A stretch of 64,000 bases of DNA, from positions 336,563-400,562 of the forward strand of contig NZ_QUNI01000005.1 of assembly GCF_003385115.1 (NCBI RefSeq). Reading direction: 5' to 3'. Under the pieces are notes generated by a model. That model was not told where the DNA came from. It saw only the letters and a program-made list of their open reading frames with translations, and searched no databases. Source of the stretch: Flavobacterium aquicola. GTDB lineage: Bacteria; Bacteroidota; Bacteroidia; Flavobacteriales; Flavobacteriaceae. The position numbers were made by a program, and so were the translations under genes. This document shows, one piece after another, positions 9,390 through 16,428 of this stretch; position 1 is the first letter of the stretch; each line of letters begins with the position of its first letter.

Positions 9390-10343
9390 CTAAGTATAGG
9401 AGAAAAATAATTTTGAAAAATCGACAGAAAATTGATTAAGCTGTGTTTTTGTTGTTTCTAAAACCTCTTCCAATTGTTTGTTGGTCATGTGATGGTAATC
9501 GGTATAAACGATATAACTTTTTAATCTTCCAAATTGATTATACAATGTTCGGGCTTCGCTTATTTCGCTGTCTTTTACAAGGCAGTCCAAATATTTATTG
9601 ATTAAGTCTAATGTAAAAATCACAGAATGTGCGAAATCATAATTAAAAATAACGTGTTCAACTATTTTTCTGTTATGTTTAATGTTGCTGTAACTCTTGA
9701 GGTACAGTTCATAACCGGATAAGGAGAGCAAGAGCCTTTTCCAGTACATAACATCCTCGTTTCCGTCCAGATTATAATTGATCGGAATGTAATAAGCCTG
9801 AGTCATCGATATTGTCTGCAGGCATCGTTCAATTAGTTTACCAATACTCGAAAAACTCCAGCCAAGTCCTCTAGGCATTGTAACATGGAAAATACCATTG
9901 TAAAGCAGCAGTTCTTTGTTAAGCTTATTTACGACCTTTAGAGCATCGGAGCCTTCCAGCTTTCTGGGAAGTTCGGGCGAATTCATATAATGATAGAGTG
10001 AATTGATATGTTCCCAGAGTTCTTTGGTAATTTTATCCTGTGAACCTCTGGCATTTTCACGTGCTTTTACAACCAGATTTTTAACCGAGTTATGATTTTG
10101 ACTGTCACAAATGATATATTTCAAAATAAAGGCAGTGTCGTTTTGGACTTCTTCTATTTGATCGTATGTCAAATTGGTATAGTATCTTAATAAAGGTTTG
10201 TAACCTTGGCAGTCATCGGTTTCTTTATCAAATGAAAGAATGTAGCTTGTGTTAAGAGTTAATAACATCCCGTCTGTTCTTTCCATATATCTGTTGAGCC
10301 AGAACATTCCGTCTGCTACTCGGCTTAGCATATTTGCTTTCAT
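9390..10343 (-). CDS. Alpha-E domain protein (DUF403)
   Basis: The product is 317 residues and starts with MLSRVADGMFWLNRYMERTDGMLLTLNTSY, the signature of the all-helical alpha-E family. A second conserved block, RGLGWSFSSIGKLIERCLQTISM, lies near residues 155-180. It shows no known catalytic motif. It is followed 6 bases later by the transglutaminase gene and preceded by two small genes and the ATP-grasp gene, all on the minus strand, so an operon reading from 12549 down to 8445 is likely. Its role is thought to be as a partner of the ATP-grasp enzyme; that is inferred from gene neighbourhood. Confidence 0.92.
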   Translation of the reverse strand: MKANMLSRVADGMFWLNRYMERTDGMLLTLNTSYILSFDKETDDCQGYKPLLRYYTNLTYDQIEEVQNDTAFILKYIICDSQNHNSVKNLVVKARENARGSQDKITKELWEHINSLYHYMNSPELPRKLEGSDALKVVNKLNKELLLYNGIFHVTMPRGLGWSFSSIGKLIERCLQTISMTQAYYIPINYNLDGNEDVMYWKRLLLSLSGYELYLKSYSNIKHNRKIVEHVIFNYDFAHSVIFTLDLINKYLDCLVKDSEISEARTLYNQFGRLKSYIVYTDYHHMTNKQLEEVLETTKTQLNQFSVDFSKLFFSYT

Positions 10344-10460
10344 TTGAATTGGTTTTTAAATTTAGATAAACAGCGTTTGATTGTTAGAAACTCAATGATT
10401 ATATTTTCTTCTGATGCGAGATTCTACTATGGATGCATCAGAAGAAATATAAGGTTATAT

Positions 10461-10649
10461 TAATTCTTTGTTCTAACATTTGTAAATAATCGGTTCGACT
10501 ATAGTTTCAAAAATAGATTCTATAATTGGAGCTTGAGAGTCCATTTTGATTGCTGTTTCTTTTTTTATTAAATGATTTGAAACGATTGCAGTTTCGGTGC
10601 TGAGTAAAAACATCCCGTCTTTAATTCCACTTGTCATGATTGTTTTCAT
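10461..10649 (-). CDS. Possible small protein in the ATP-grasp cluster
   Basis: A short minus-strand ORF begins at ATG 10649 (MKTIMTSGIKDGMFLL) and fills most of the 365-base gap between the alpha-E gene and the 11083 gene. By my base-by-base reading it has 62 codons; the first 48 or so are read with more certainty than the tail. It contains no known motif. The peptide has no signal sequence. Its position and orientation within the cluster are the only support; it may not be translated. Confidence 0.35.
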
Positions 10650-10708
10650 AGGTATAAAAATTTATTGGTTATAATTTATATTGAAACATTGGTTTGGTTT
10701 ATTGCTTT

Positions 10709-11083
10709 TTAAAAATTAAAAAAGCTGAGTTTAATTTTCTTTACAAATTGAAGGATTTTATTTTCTGATGTTGTGTTTGTCGTAATTTCCAATTTGGGAA
10801 CAGTAATAGTTTCAGTAAATTTTATTTTGGCCTTTTTTGCTTTTTTTGTTTTTTTTTTACTGGGTTCTATTTCGATATTTATTCCGTCAAAAGGATCTGC
10901 CAGAGGATCAAAACTTATACTTTGTGATATTGTTGTACTTGATTTTTCATCATTTTTTTCTTCAGTAGAACTAGGTTTAAATTCAGTAGGTTTTGAATGA
11001 TTTAAATGTTCTATCACCATTTCAGGTAAAAAAGCAAACTTTGTGCTTTCGTTTTTTTCGAGATTTGTTTTATTCTTTTCCAT
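10709..11083 (-). CDS. Small charged protein of unknown function
   Basis: The product is 124 residues, not recognised. It is rich in Lys, Glu, Ser and Thr, with a very basic stretch (KKKTKKAKKAKIKF) near residues 76-90 and an acidic-polar middle. It is probably largely disordered, apart from a hydrophobic C-terminal tail (KILQFVKKIKLSFFNF) that could form an amphipathic helix. It lies 29 bases downstream of the ATP-grasp gene on the same strand, so it is probably cotranscribed. A Lys-rich tail could be a substrate of the neighbouring ATP-grasp and transglutaminase enzymes; that is speculation. Confidence 0.65.
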   Translation of the reverse strand: MEKNKTNLEKNESTKFAFLPEMVIEHLNHSKPTEFKPSSTEEKNDEKSSTTISQSISFDPLADPFDGINIEIEPSKKKTKKAKKAKIKFTETITVPKLEITTNTTSENKILQFVKKIKLSFFNF

Positions 11084-11112
11084 TTGTATTCATTTTAAAA
11101 ATTAAAATGAAA

Positions 11113-12549
11113 TTACTTTATGATCCAAGTATCTTTACTTCCTCCTCCTTGAGAAGAGTTTACGACCAATGAACCTTCGGTTAGTGCGACTCGAGTAAGT
11201 CCTCCAGGTACAATTTCTACTCCATTGGGTCCGCATAAAGCATAGGGCCTTAAATCAACATGGCGTAATTTCAATTGGCCATCAATAAGACATGGGACTG
11301 TGCTTAGTTGAATTATAGGTTGTGCTATAAAATTTCTAGGGTTTGCGAGAATGGCTGTCTTTCCATTTTCAAGTTCTTCTGGGGTTGCTTTATTCCCCAT
11401 AATCATTCCATATCCGCCGCTTCCATTGGTTTCTTTAATTACCATGTTTTCCATATCGGCAAATACTAGTTCTCTTTCATCTATATTTTCCATTTGGTAT
11501 GTTGGAACATTTTTAAGTATTGGTTCTTCGTTAAGGTAATATTTGATCATATCTGGGACATAAGCATAAACAGCTTTGTCGTCGGCAACACCATTACCAA
11601 CAGCGTTTACTAAAGCTACTGTGCCATGACGGTAAGCGCTTATTAGGCCAGGCACACCTAGTGTACTGTCTGGTTTGAAAACCAATGGATCTAGATAATC
11701 GTCATCTAGACGTCTGTAAATAACATCTACTTGCTGTAAGCCCGACGTCGTTTTCATATAGACCCTATTATTGTTTACTACAAGATCTCTTCCTTCTACA
11801 AGTGGAATACCCATTTGTCTCGCTAAAAAAGTATGCTCATAATATGCCGAATTATAAACACCTGGTGTAAGCAGTACTACATTGGGTTTAGAAACATTGC
11901 GCGGTGAAAGCGAAATCAATATGTTGTGAAATATATTTGGATAGTTGCCTACAGTGTTTACTTTATTAGTTGCAAGCATATCGGGGAAAATACGTTTTGT
12001 AATTTCTCGGTTTTCCAGCATATAGCTCACGCCACTTGGGCATCTTAGATTGTCTTCCAGAACATAGAATTCACCTTTAGCACCGCGTATTAAATCAATT
12101 CCGGCGATATGCACATGGATATTATGAGGGACTTTTATTCCGTGAACTTCCTGTATATAATGGGGGCATGAGGCAACTAATGAAGCAGGAATTATGCCGT
12201 CTTTTATAATTTGCTGTCCGTTGTATACATCCTCCAAAAATAAGTTAAGGGCTTTTAACCGCTGTTTAATGCCGGTTTCTACTTCGCTCCACTCTGCTTT
12301 TGTAATAATCCTAGGAATGATATCAAAAGGAAAGATTCGTTCAATTCCCTGATTGTTATCGCTGTAAACCGTAAAGGTAATTCCCTGATTCATGAATAAA
12401 TCTGAAGCCTGAATCTGTTTGTCATTTAGGCTTTCTGGATTTAAATTTTGTAACGTATTTAGGACTTGAGCGTATGAATCTCGAACGCCTTCATTAGAGA
12501 ACATTTCGTCCCAGCCTTTTGGGTTTAATTGCGGTATAAGTTTCATCAT
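11113..12549 (-). CDS. Circularly permuted ATP-grasp protein
   Basis: The product is 478 residues, either from ATG 12549 or from the adjacent second ATG. It belongs to the circularly permuted type 2 ATP-grasp family (formerly DUF404/DUF407). Visible blocks are HIAGIDLIRGAKGEFYVLEDN, RCPSGVSYMLENRE, VVLLTPGVYNSAYYEH, GNGVADDKAVYAYVPDMI and NGSGGYGMIMG. ATP-grasp enzymes join carboxylates to amines through an acyl phosphate. Together with the alpha-E and transglutaminase genes it forms a recurrent trio thought to act in peptide synthesis or modification. The product is unknown. It is probably the first gene of a five-gene operon. Confidence 0.92.
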   Translation of the reverse strand: MMKLIPQLNPKGWDEMFSNEGVRDSYAQVLNTLQNLNPESLNDKQIQASDLFMNQGITFTVYSDNNQGIERIFPFDIIPRIITKAEWSEVETGIKQRLKALNLFLEDVYNGQQIIKDGIIPASLVASCPHYIQEVHGIKVPHNIHVHIAGIDLIRGAKGEFYVLEDNLRCPSGVSYMLENREITKRIFPDMLATNKVNTVGNYPNIFHNILISLSPRNVSKPNVVLLTPGVYNSAYYEHTFLARQMGIPLVEGRDLVVNNNRVYMKTTSGLQQVDVIYRRLDDDYLDPLVFKPDSTLGVPGLISAYRHGTVALVNAVGNGVADDKAVYAYVPDMIKYYLNEEPILKNVPTYQMENIDERELVFADMENMVIKETNGSGGYGMIMGNKATPEELENGKTAILANPRNFIAQPIIQLSTVPCLIDGQLKLRHVDLRPYALCGPNGVEIVPGGLTRVALTEGSLVVNSSQGGGSKDTWIIK

Positions 12550-12957
12550 GTTTCCCTAATATTAAATAATCAACAATTTTTCGAAATAGGGTCTTATATG
12601 GACATATTTTAGACTAAGTTATTAAATTATTATCGGTGAAATTGACATTTACATGATTATTTTTCAATTTATGCGATTTTGATTTTTAGTCAATATTTTT
12701 TTAAAGATTTTAATTTTTTAGCCTAATTTTTTGATTGATTTCGCATTTCAATATTTTAATTTTCGATAACATTCTGGATGCCAGTAATAAGATTTTGCTT
12801 TTAAAGAGTTTTATTGAATAAAGGATACGAAGCTTGTTGACAGTTTCATTATCTCTGTTGAGAAATGAATTTCTAATTATGCTGCGTTAATGTATAATAA
12901 TCTTGAAAAGTATTTTATGAAGGGGATAGTAATTTAGGATATCAAAAAGCTATACAA
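12550..12957. other. AT-rich intergenic stretch without a recognised gene
   Basis: About 400 bases between the ATP-grasp gene and a vsr fragment. All frames are broken within short distances and I see no hairpin or promoter I would defend. It must hold the promoter of the minus-strand cluster near 12560-12620. Confidence 0.5.
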
Positions 12958-13101
12958 ATGGAATATTATGACTTAAAAGTAACGTTCAAAAAATATAAGT
13001 GTTGTAAAAGTATAGGGACGCAGCCTGAAATAAGGATTGAGAAAGCGTTATGGAGCTTAGGTTATCGCTATCGAAAAAATAACAAGACAGTTTTTTTCTA
13101 A
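12958..13101 (+). pseudogene. Fragment of a very-short-patch repair endonuclease (vsr)
   Basis: A 47-codon ORF carries SIGTQPEIRIEKALWSLGYR followed by YRKNNKTV. This matches the N-terminal part of Vsr/MutH-like mismatch endonucleases (TxPE, then LxxLGYRYR, then a KPD motif). The match ends abruptly at TVFF-stop, where an intact Vsr would continue with the GKPD motif and the rest of its catalytic core. Roughly two thirds of the gene is missing. It is a remnant of a restriction-modification or mobile segment that lay beside the tRNA-Asn site. Identification is from motif memory only. Confidence 0.6.
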
Positions 13102-13130
13102 AATTTAGATTAAAAAGTGGTCATTACTAC

Positions 13131-13167
13131 AAACAAAAAAATCCTAACCATTTCTGATTAGGATTTT
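13131..13167 (-). terminator. Terminator next to a tRNA 3'-end remnant
   Basis: TTAGGATTTT (13158-13167) and AAAATCCTAA (13138-13147) form a perfect 10-bp stem. On the minus strand it is followed by a T-rich run (complement of AAACAAAAAA at 13131-13140). Just upstream on that strand is GGGGAGCA, the same as the 3' end of the tRNA-Asn genes at 26315 and 26428. It looks like the original terminator of the tRNA-Asn transcript, now 13 kb away from the tRNA. Confidence 0.7.
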
Positions 13168-13174
13168 GCTCCCC
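13167..13174. other. Proposed left attachment site of the integrated element
   Basis: TGCTCCCC is identical to 26313-26320, the 3' end of tRNA-Asn read on the plus strand. To its left is terminator DNA that fits a tRNA 3' flank; to its right the sequence departs from the tRNA. An element between the two copies would measure 13,146 bases. Confidence 0.5.
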
Positions 13175-13433
13175 TAACTGGTAGTTTCTCGAACCATTTT
13201 ATTGAAGATCTCAAGAAAATATACGATTTAAAAGGGCTAATTGATGTTTCACAGCATACAAGATTAATAAGTCAAAAATGATGTATCCCAAGTTCTCATT
13301 GATTATAGCCTCCTATAATATACTTGAACCAATAGCAAATATGCATTGGGATAGAGGTGAGTTTTGTAAAGATGCCTAGATATGTTAGTAGTATGTACGG
13401 TATTACACTAAAGAGAACTTAATTGAGTAGATT
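13175..13433. other. Left end of the element, no gene recognised
   Basis: About 260 bases without a convincing ORF; the frames contain several stops. A later CTCGAACCA (13188-13196) also occurs in the tRNA T-arm but at different spacing, so I do not count it as part of the repeat. Confidence 0.4.
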
Positions 13434-14039
13434 ATGGCAAATAAACTAAAACGAGCGAGACAAAAGACGTATTCTCAGGTAGGAATGGTAAAGATTGTTA
13501 AGAAAGTATGCGAGTTATATGATACTGGATTATATACACTGGAAAGCTGTTGTGAAAATGCAGAAGTACCAATAAGGACGTGGACTAACTGGTGGTCTAC
13601 TTATAGGAAAAGCCCATATAATGATAAGATAAAAGTACACTGTCTTGCCGAAGTTGCCACTCTATGGGAGTCTAGTCAAGCTATTGTACAAGATTTGGCT
13701 AAAGGAGAATTAAAGGAAGTAGGTGAAAGTATGATGCTTAAGCTTATTAAGGGCTGGGAATATAAAGAAATAAAAACTCATGTTAAGATTAAAAAGGGTG
13801 CAGATGGGCAGGAGATTTTAATTCCGGTTAGGCATACGATTGCCACTAAACAGATATTACCCAATGCAGGAATGATACAATTTGCATTGAAAATTGTTAA
13901 CCCTGAGAAGTATGGAGGGCGTTCTGCTAATGTCAGCGTGGAAGTAGATTCAAGTAATAATTTAAGATTAAGATCACTAGCTGAGATACAAGCTGAGATA
14001 GACGAGCTAAATAGTGATTTGAATGAAAATAAGCAGTAA
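13434..14039 (+). CDS. Phage terminase small-subunit-like protein
   Basis: The product is 201 residues. An N-terminal helix-turn-helix-like part (about 15-65, TLESCCENAEVPIRTWTNWW) is followed by a helical middle and a beta hairpin (EYKEIKTHVKIKKGADGQEILIPVRHTIATKQILP). Then comes PNAGMIQFALKIVNPEKYG. This order, with the Pro-Asn-x-x-x-Ile-x-Phe-x-Leu motif near the end, is typical of small terminase subunits that recognise phage DNA. No large terminase, portal or capsid gene is nearby, so it is either a prophage leftover or has been taken over by the element. The start ATG 13434 is the first in frame. Confidence 0.55.
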   Translation: MANKLKRARQKTYSQVGMVKIVKKVCELYDTGLYTLESCCENAEVPIRTWTNWWSTYRKSPYNDKIKVHCLAEVATLWESSQAIVQDLAKGELKEVGESMMLKLIKGWEYKEIKTHVKIKKGADGQEILIPVRHTIATKQILPNAGMIQFALKIVNPEKYGGRSANVSVEVDSSNNLRLRSLAEIQAEIDELNSDLNENKQ

Positions 14040-14118
14040 AATAAATCAAAATAAACCATAAATACATAGTATAATGTTGGGTCAAAAGTCAGTTATTCAT
14101 TAGTTTTACAAGAAATAT

Positions 14119-14583
14119 ATGGCTATCAGTATTTATACAATTGGTTATGGAAATCGCCAGATTTCAAATTTTATCCAATTACTTCAGAAATTCGAAATTG
14201 AAATTTTAATTGATGTTCGAACAAATCCATTTTCTCGTTTCAATCCTGAGTTCAGAACAAAGAAATTGGAACTACATTTAATAAATCATGAAATCAAATA
14301 TCTTTTTTTAGGAACTGAACTTGGAGGTAAACCCTCCGATTTGAGTTGTTATACAAATGGAGAAGTTGATTATTCAAAAATTCAATTCAAAGATTTCTTT
14401 ATTGAAGGAATTGAACAAGTTGTCAATCTCAATCTTGATGGTCTTAAAATAGCTTTAATGTGTGCGGAGCAATCTCCTTTACAATGCCATCGAAAAGCTT
14501 TGATTGGTGATTATTTGAAAGATAAAGGTTTTGAAATCCTTCATATTGATAAGGACGGAAGCCTTTTGAATGAGCTTTTCTAA
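14119..14583 (+). CDS. DUF488 family protein
   Basis: The product is 154 residues with the three signatures of the DUF488 family: TIGYGNR at residues 7-13, LIDVRTNPFSR near 31-41, and MCAEQSPLQCHRKALIGDYL near 114-133. The conserved Cys and His residues of the last motif are present. DUF488 proteins are cytoplasmic and of unknown activity, and often occur in accessory regions and near nucleases or defence genes. It sits 79 bases after the terminase-like gene on the same strand. Confidence 0.9.
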   Translation: MAISIYTIGYGNRQISNFIQLLQKFEIEILIDVRTNPFSRFNPEFRTKKLELHLINHEIKYLFLGTELGGKPSDLSCYTNGEVDYSKIQFKDFFIEGIEQVVNLNLDGLKIALMCAEQSPLQCHRKALIGDYLKDKGFEILHIDKDGSLLNELF

Positions 14584-14624
14584 ATAGTAACCTTTTCTAA
14601 ACATCCCTTTAAAAAACTTTAGTA

Positions 14625-15287
14625 ATGGAAAAATATATAGCATATTATAGGGTTAGCACCCAAAAACAAGGGAACTCAGGATTGGGTATTGAAGCCCAGA
14701 AATCGTCAGTTAGCAAATTTATAAATTATGGCAATGAATTGTTTGCCGAGTTTCAGGATATTGAAAGCGGAAAAAATAACAATAGACCAAACCTAATTAA
14801 AGCAATTGAAGAATGTAAAAAACAAGGAGCAACTTTACTTATTGCCAAACTTGATCGTTTAAGCCGTAACGCTTCATTTATTTTAACTTTGAGAGATAGT
14901 CAGGTAAAATTTAAGTGTTGTGATATGCCAGACGCCAATTCTGTTACGATCGGTATTATGGCAATTCTTGCACAGGATGAACGAGAACGAACAAGTCAAC
15001 GAACTAAAGATGCATTAGCAGAATTGAAACGGAAAGGAGTAAAACTTGGCTCTCCTCAAAATTTGAACTTAGAAGCAAGACAAAAAGGGTTAGTAGCAAG
15101 AAAGCAGAATGCCATCGAAAACGAAAATAATCTAAAAGCTACTGCTTTGATTGATGGACTTCAAAAACAGGGGAAATCTTTTTATTTTATTACTAAAGAA
15201 TTGAATAGATTAGGCTTCAACACACGGAGAGGAAAGGCATTTACTCAAGTTCAAACTAAAATATTATTTGAACGAACAAAAAATTAA
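14625..15287 (+). CDS. Small serine recombinase (resolvase family)
   Basis: The product is 220 residues. The N-terminal resolvase domain has the catalytic Ser11 in YYRVSTQKQG and the arginine-rich LIAKLDRLSRNASFI motif. The GIMAILAQDERERTSQRTKDALAELK helix of the family follows. A short C-terminal helix-turn-helix (GKSFYFITKELNRLGFNTRRGK) binds DNA. There is no zinc ribbon or coiled coil, so it is a short resolvase/invertase type rather than a large integrase. It overlaps the convergent XRE gene by 4 bases. It could resolve or invert DNA within the element. Confidence 0.92.
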   Translation: MEKYIAYYRVSTQKQGNSGLGIEAQKSSVSKFINYGNELFAEFQDIESGKNNNRPNLIKAIEECKKQGATLLIAKLDRLSRNASFILTLRDSQVKFKCCDMPDANSVTIGIMAILAQDERERTSQRTKDALAELKRKGVKLGSPQNLNLEARQKGLVARKQNAIENENNLKATALIDGLQKQGKSFYFITKELNRLGFNTRRGKAFTQVQTKILFERTKN

Positions 15288-15553
15288 ATTTTAATGTTCC
15301 CAAATAATTCTGAAAGGGATATATTCAGTGCTTTAGCTAATATAGTTAATGTAGTAACATTTGGTGTTACCCTACCTTTCTCTATTTTATAAAGATATTG
15401 CCTATCCTTGCCAACCATTTCTGCTAATTCAGTTTGGGTTAAGTTTTTTAATTTTCTGAATATGACAATCTGCTCTCCCACTAGCTTTGGGATTTCATTC
15501 GACAATCGTGATATTTCAATTTCAGATAGGCTACGCATACATGCAAGTTGCAT
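15284..15553 (-). CDS. XRE-family helix-turn-helix regulator
   Basis: The product is 89 residues. A Cro/CI-type helix-turn-helix spans about 31-84 (FRKLKNLTQTELAEMVGKDRQYLYKIEKG, then TPNVTTLTILAKALNISLSELFG). The start may be ATG 15553 or the internal ATG 15538 (MRSLSEIEIS). The second would leave a perfect 19-bp palindrome upstream of the gene, which fits an operator for self-control. It faces away from the 15630 membrane gene, sharing a 76-base region with it. Confidence 0.9.
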   Translation of the reverse strand: MQLACMRSLSEIEISRLSNEIPKLVGEQIVIFRKLKNLTQTELAEMVGKDRQYLYKIEKGRVTPNVTTLTILAKALNISLSELFGNIKI

Positions 15554-15556
15554 GTA
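15538..15556. promoter_or_regulatory. Perfect 19-bp palindrome at the XRE gene start
   Basis: TACATGCAAGTTGCATGTA reads the same on both strands around the central base 15547. It covers the annotated start codon of the XRE gene and the divergent promoter region. A dimeric XRE protein is the obvious candidate to bind it. Confidence 0.6.
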
Positions 15557-15629
15557 AATACATTAAATTTTGTAACCTTAAAATACTACATTTTTATATA
15601 TTTACATTCTAATTTTAAAATAAATAAAT

Positions 15630-16193
15630 ATGAAAATAATAAAATACTTATTTGCAATCTTGTTTGTCCTGAGTGGTTCAGGAGGTTTAATTAAAGGTTC
15701 AATAATTGCAGGTGCTCTTTTAATCATTTTAGGAATTCTAATATTACCTCCAATTTCTGTAGAGCTAAGTCAGAAAATAAAATTTTGGAATTATAGGGGT
15801 TTTAGATATGGAATGTACACCATTTTCTTTTTACTAATTGGGGCTACAATGAAAGAGCTTCCAAAAAGAAAAAAAGAGAACCCTACTGAAGTTTCTAAAA
15901 TCAGTTTTAGTACAGCTCCAAAATCAGAAGTAAAATCAAAAGTAAAACTAGTTAACTTTCAAAAAGAAGAAATTCAAATTGACAATTCTGATTTTTGGAA
16001 TAAGTTTGACCCAATAGTAAAAGAAAGAGTTTACAAAATGATAAAAGAAAAAGATTGTGCTGGTTTACAGGAAGAATTCAATGTAACTGCAGACAACTTG
16101 GATAGATTACAAGCTAGTGGAAGAAGCGGAGAGAGAAATTTAGATCTAATGAATTTCTTGGAGGAACAGATGAAGAATTTGGGATGCCACTAG
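15630..16193 (+). CDS. Membrane-anchored protein of unknown function
   Basis: The product is 187 residues, not recognised. The first ~75 residues hold two or three hydrophobic segments (5-22, 27-45 and about 57-74). A charged soluble part with many Lys and Glu follows, ending in a short helical domain (RLQASGRSGERNLDLMNFLEEQMKNLGCH). The orientation and charge pattern suggest a C-terminal cytoplasmic domain. It lies between the XRE regulator and the STAND NTPase gene in the element. Whether it serves defence cannot be read from the sequence. Confidence 0.75.
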   Translation: MKIIKYLFAILFVLSGSGGLIKGSIIAGALLIILGILILPPISVELSQKIKFWNYRGFRYGMYTIFFLLIGATMKELPKRKKENPTEVSKISFSTAPKSEVKSKVKLVNFQKEEIQIDNSDFWNKFDPIVKERVYKMIKEKDCAGLQEEFNVTADNLDRLQASGRSGERNLDLMNFLEEQMKNLGCH

Positions 16194-16428
16194 AAATATT
16201 TTTTCGTCTCAAGCATTTGATGGGCTTTTAAGTGAGAATAAGTAACGAAATTAATAGTAGGAAAGAAAAGCAAGTGTTTTTAATTAATCAATTGTATAAA
16301 AAGTTAATTATATTTGATTAGTATGGAATGAATAGTAAGATATTGGAAAGAAAAAATGATTTGATTATTCAAAATCTTAAATTACTATACTTTTTTTATT
16401 ATTTACATTTATATAATTTATTTTCGAC

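Noticed and set aside
13188..13196. CTCGAACCA at the left end as a second part of the tRNA repeat
   Set aside because: It also occurs in the tRNA T-arm, but at 20 bases from the core instead of 15, so it is not a continuous copy.
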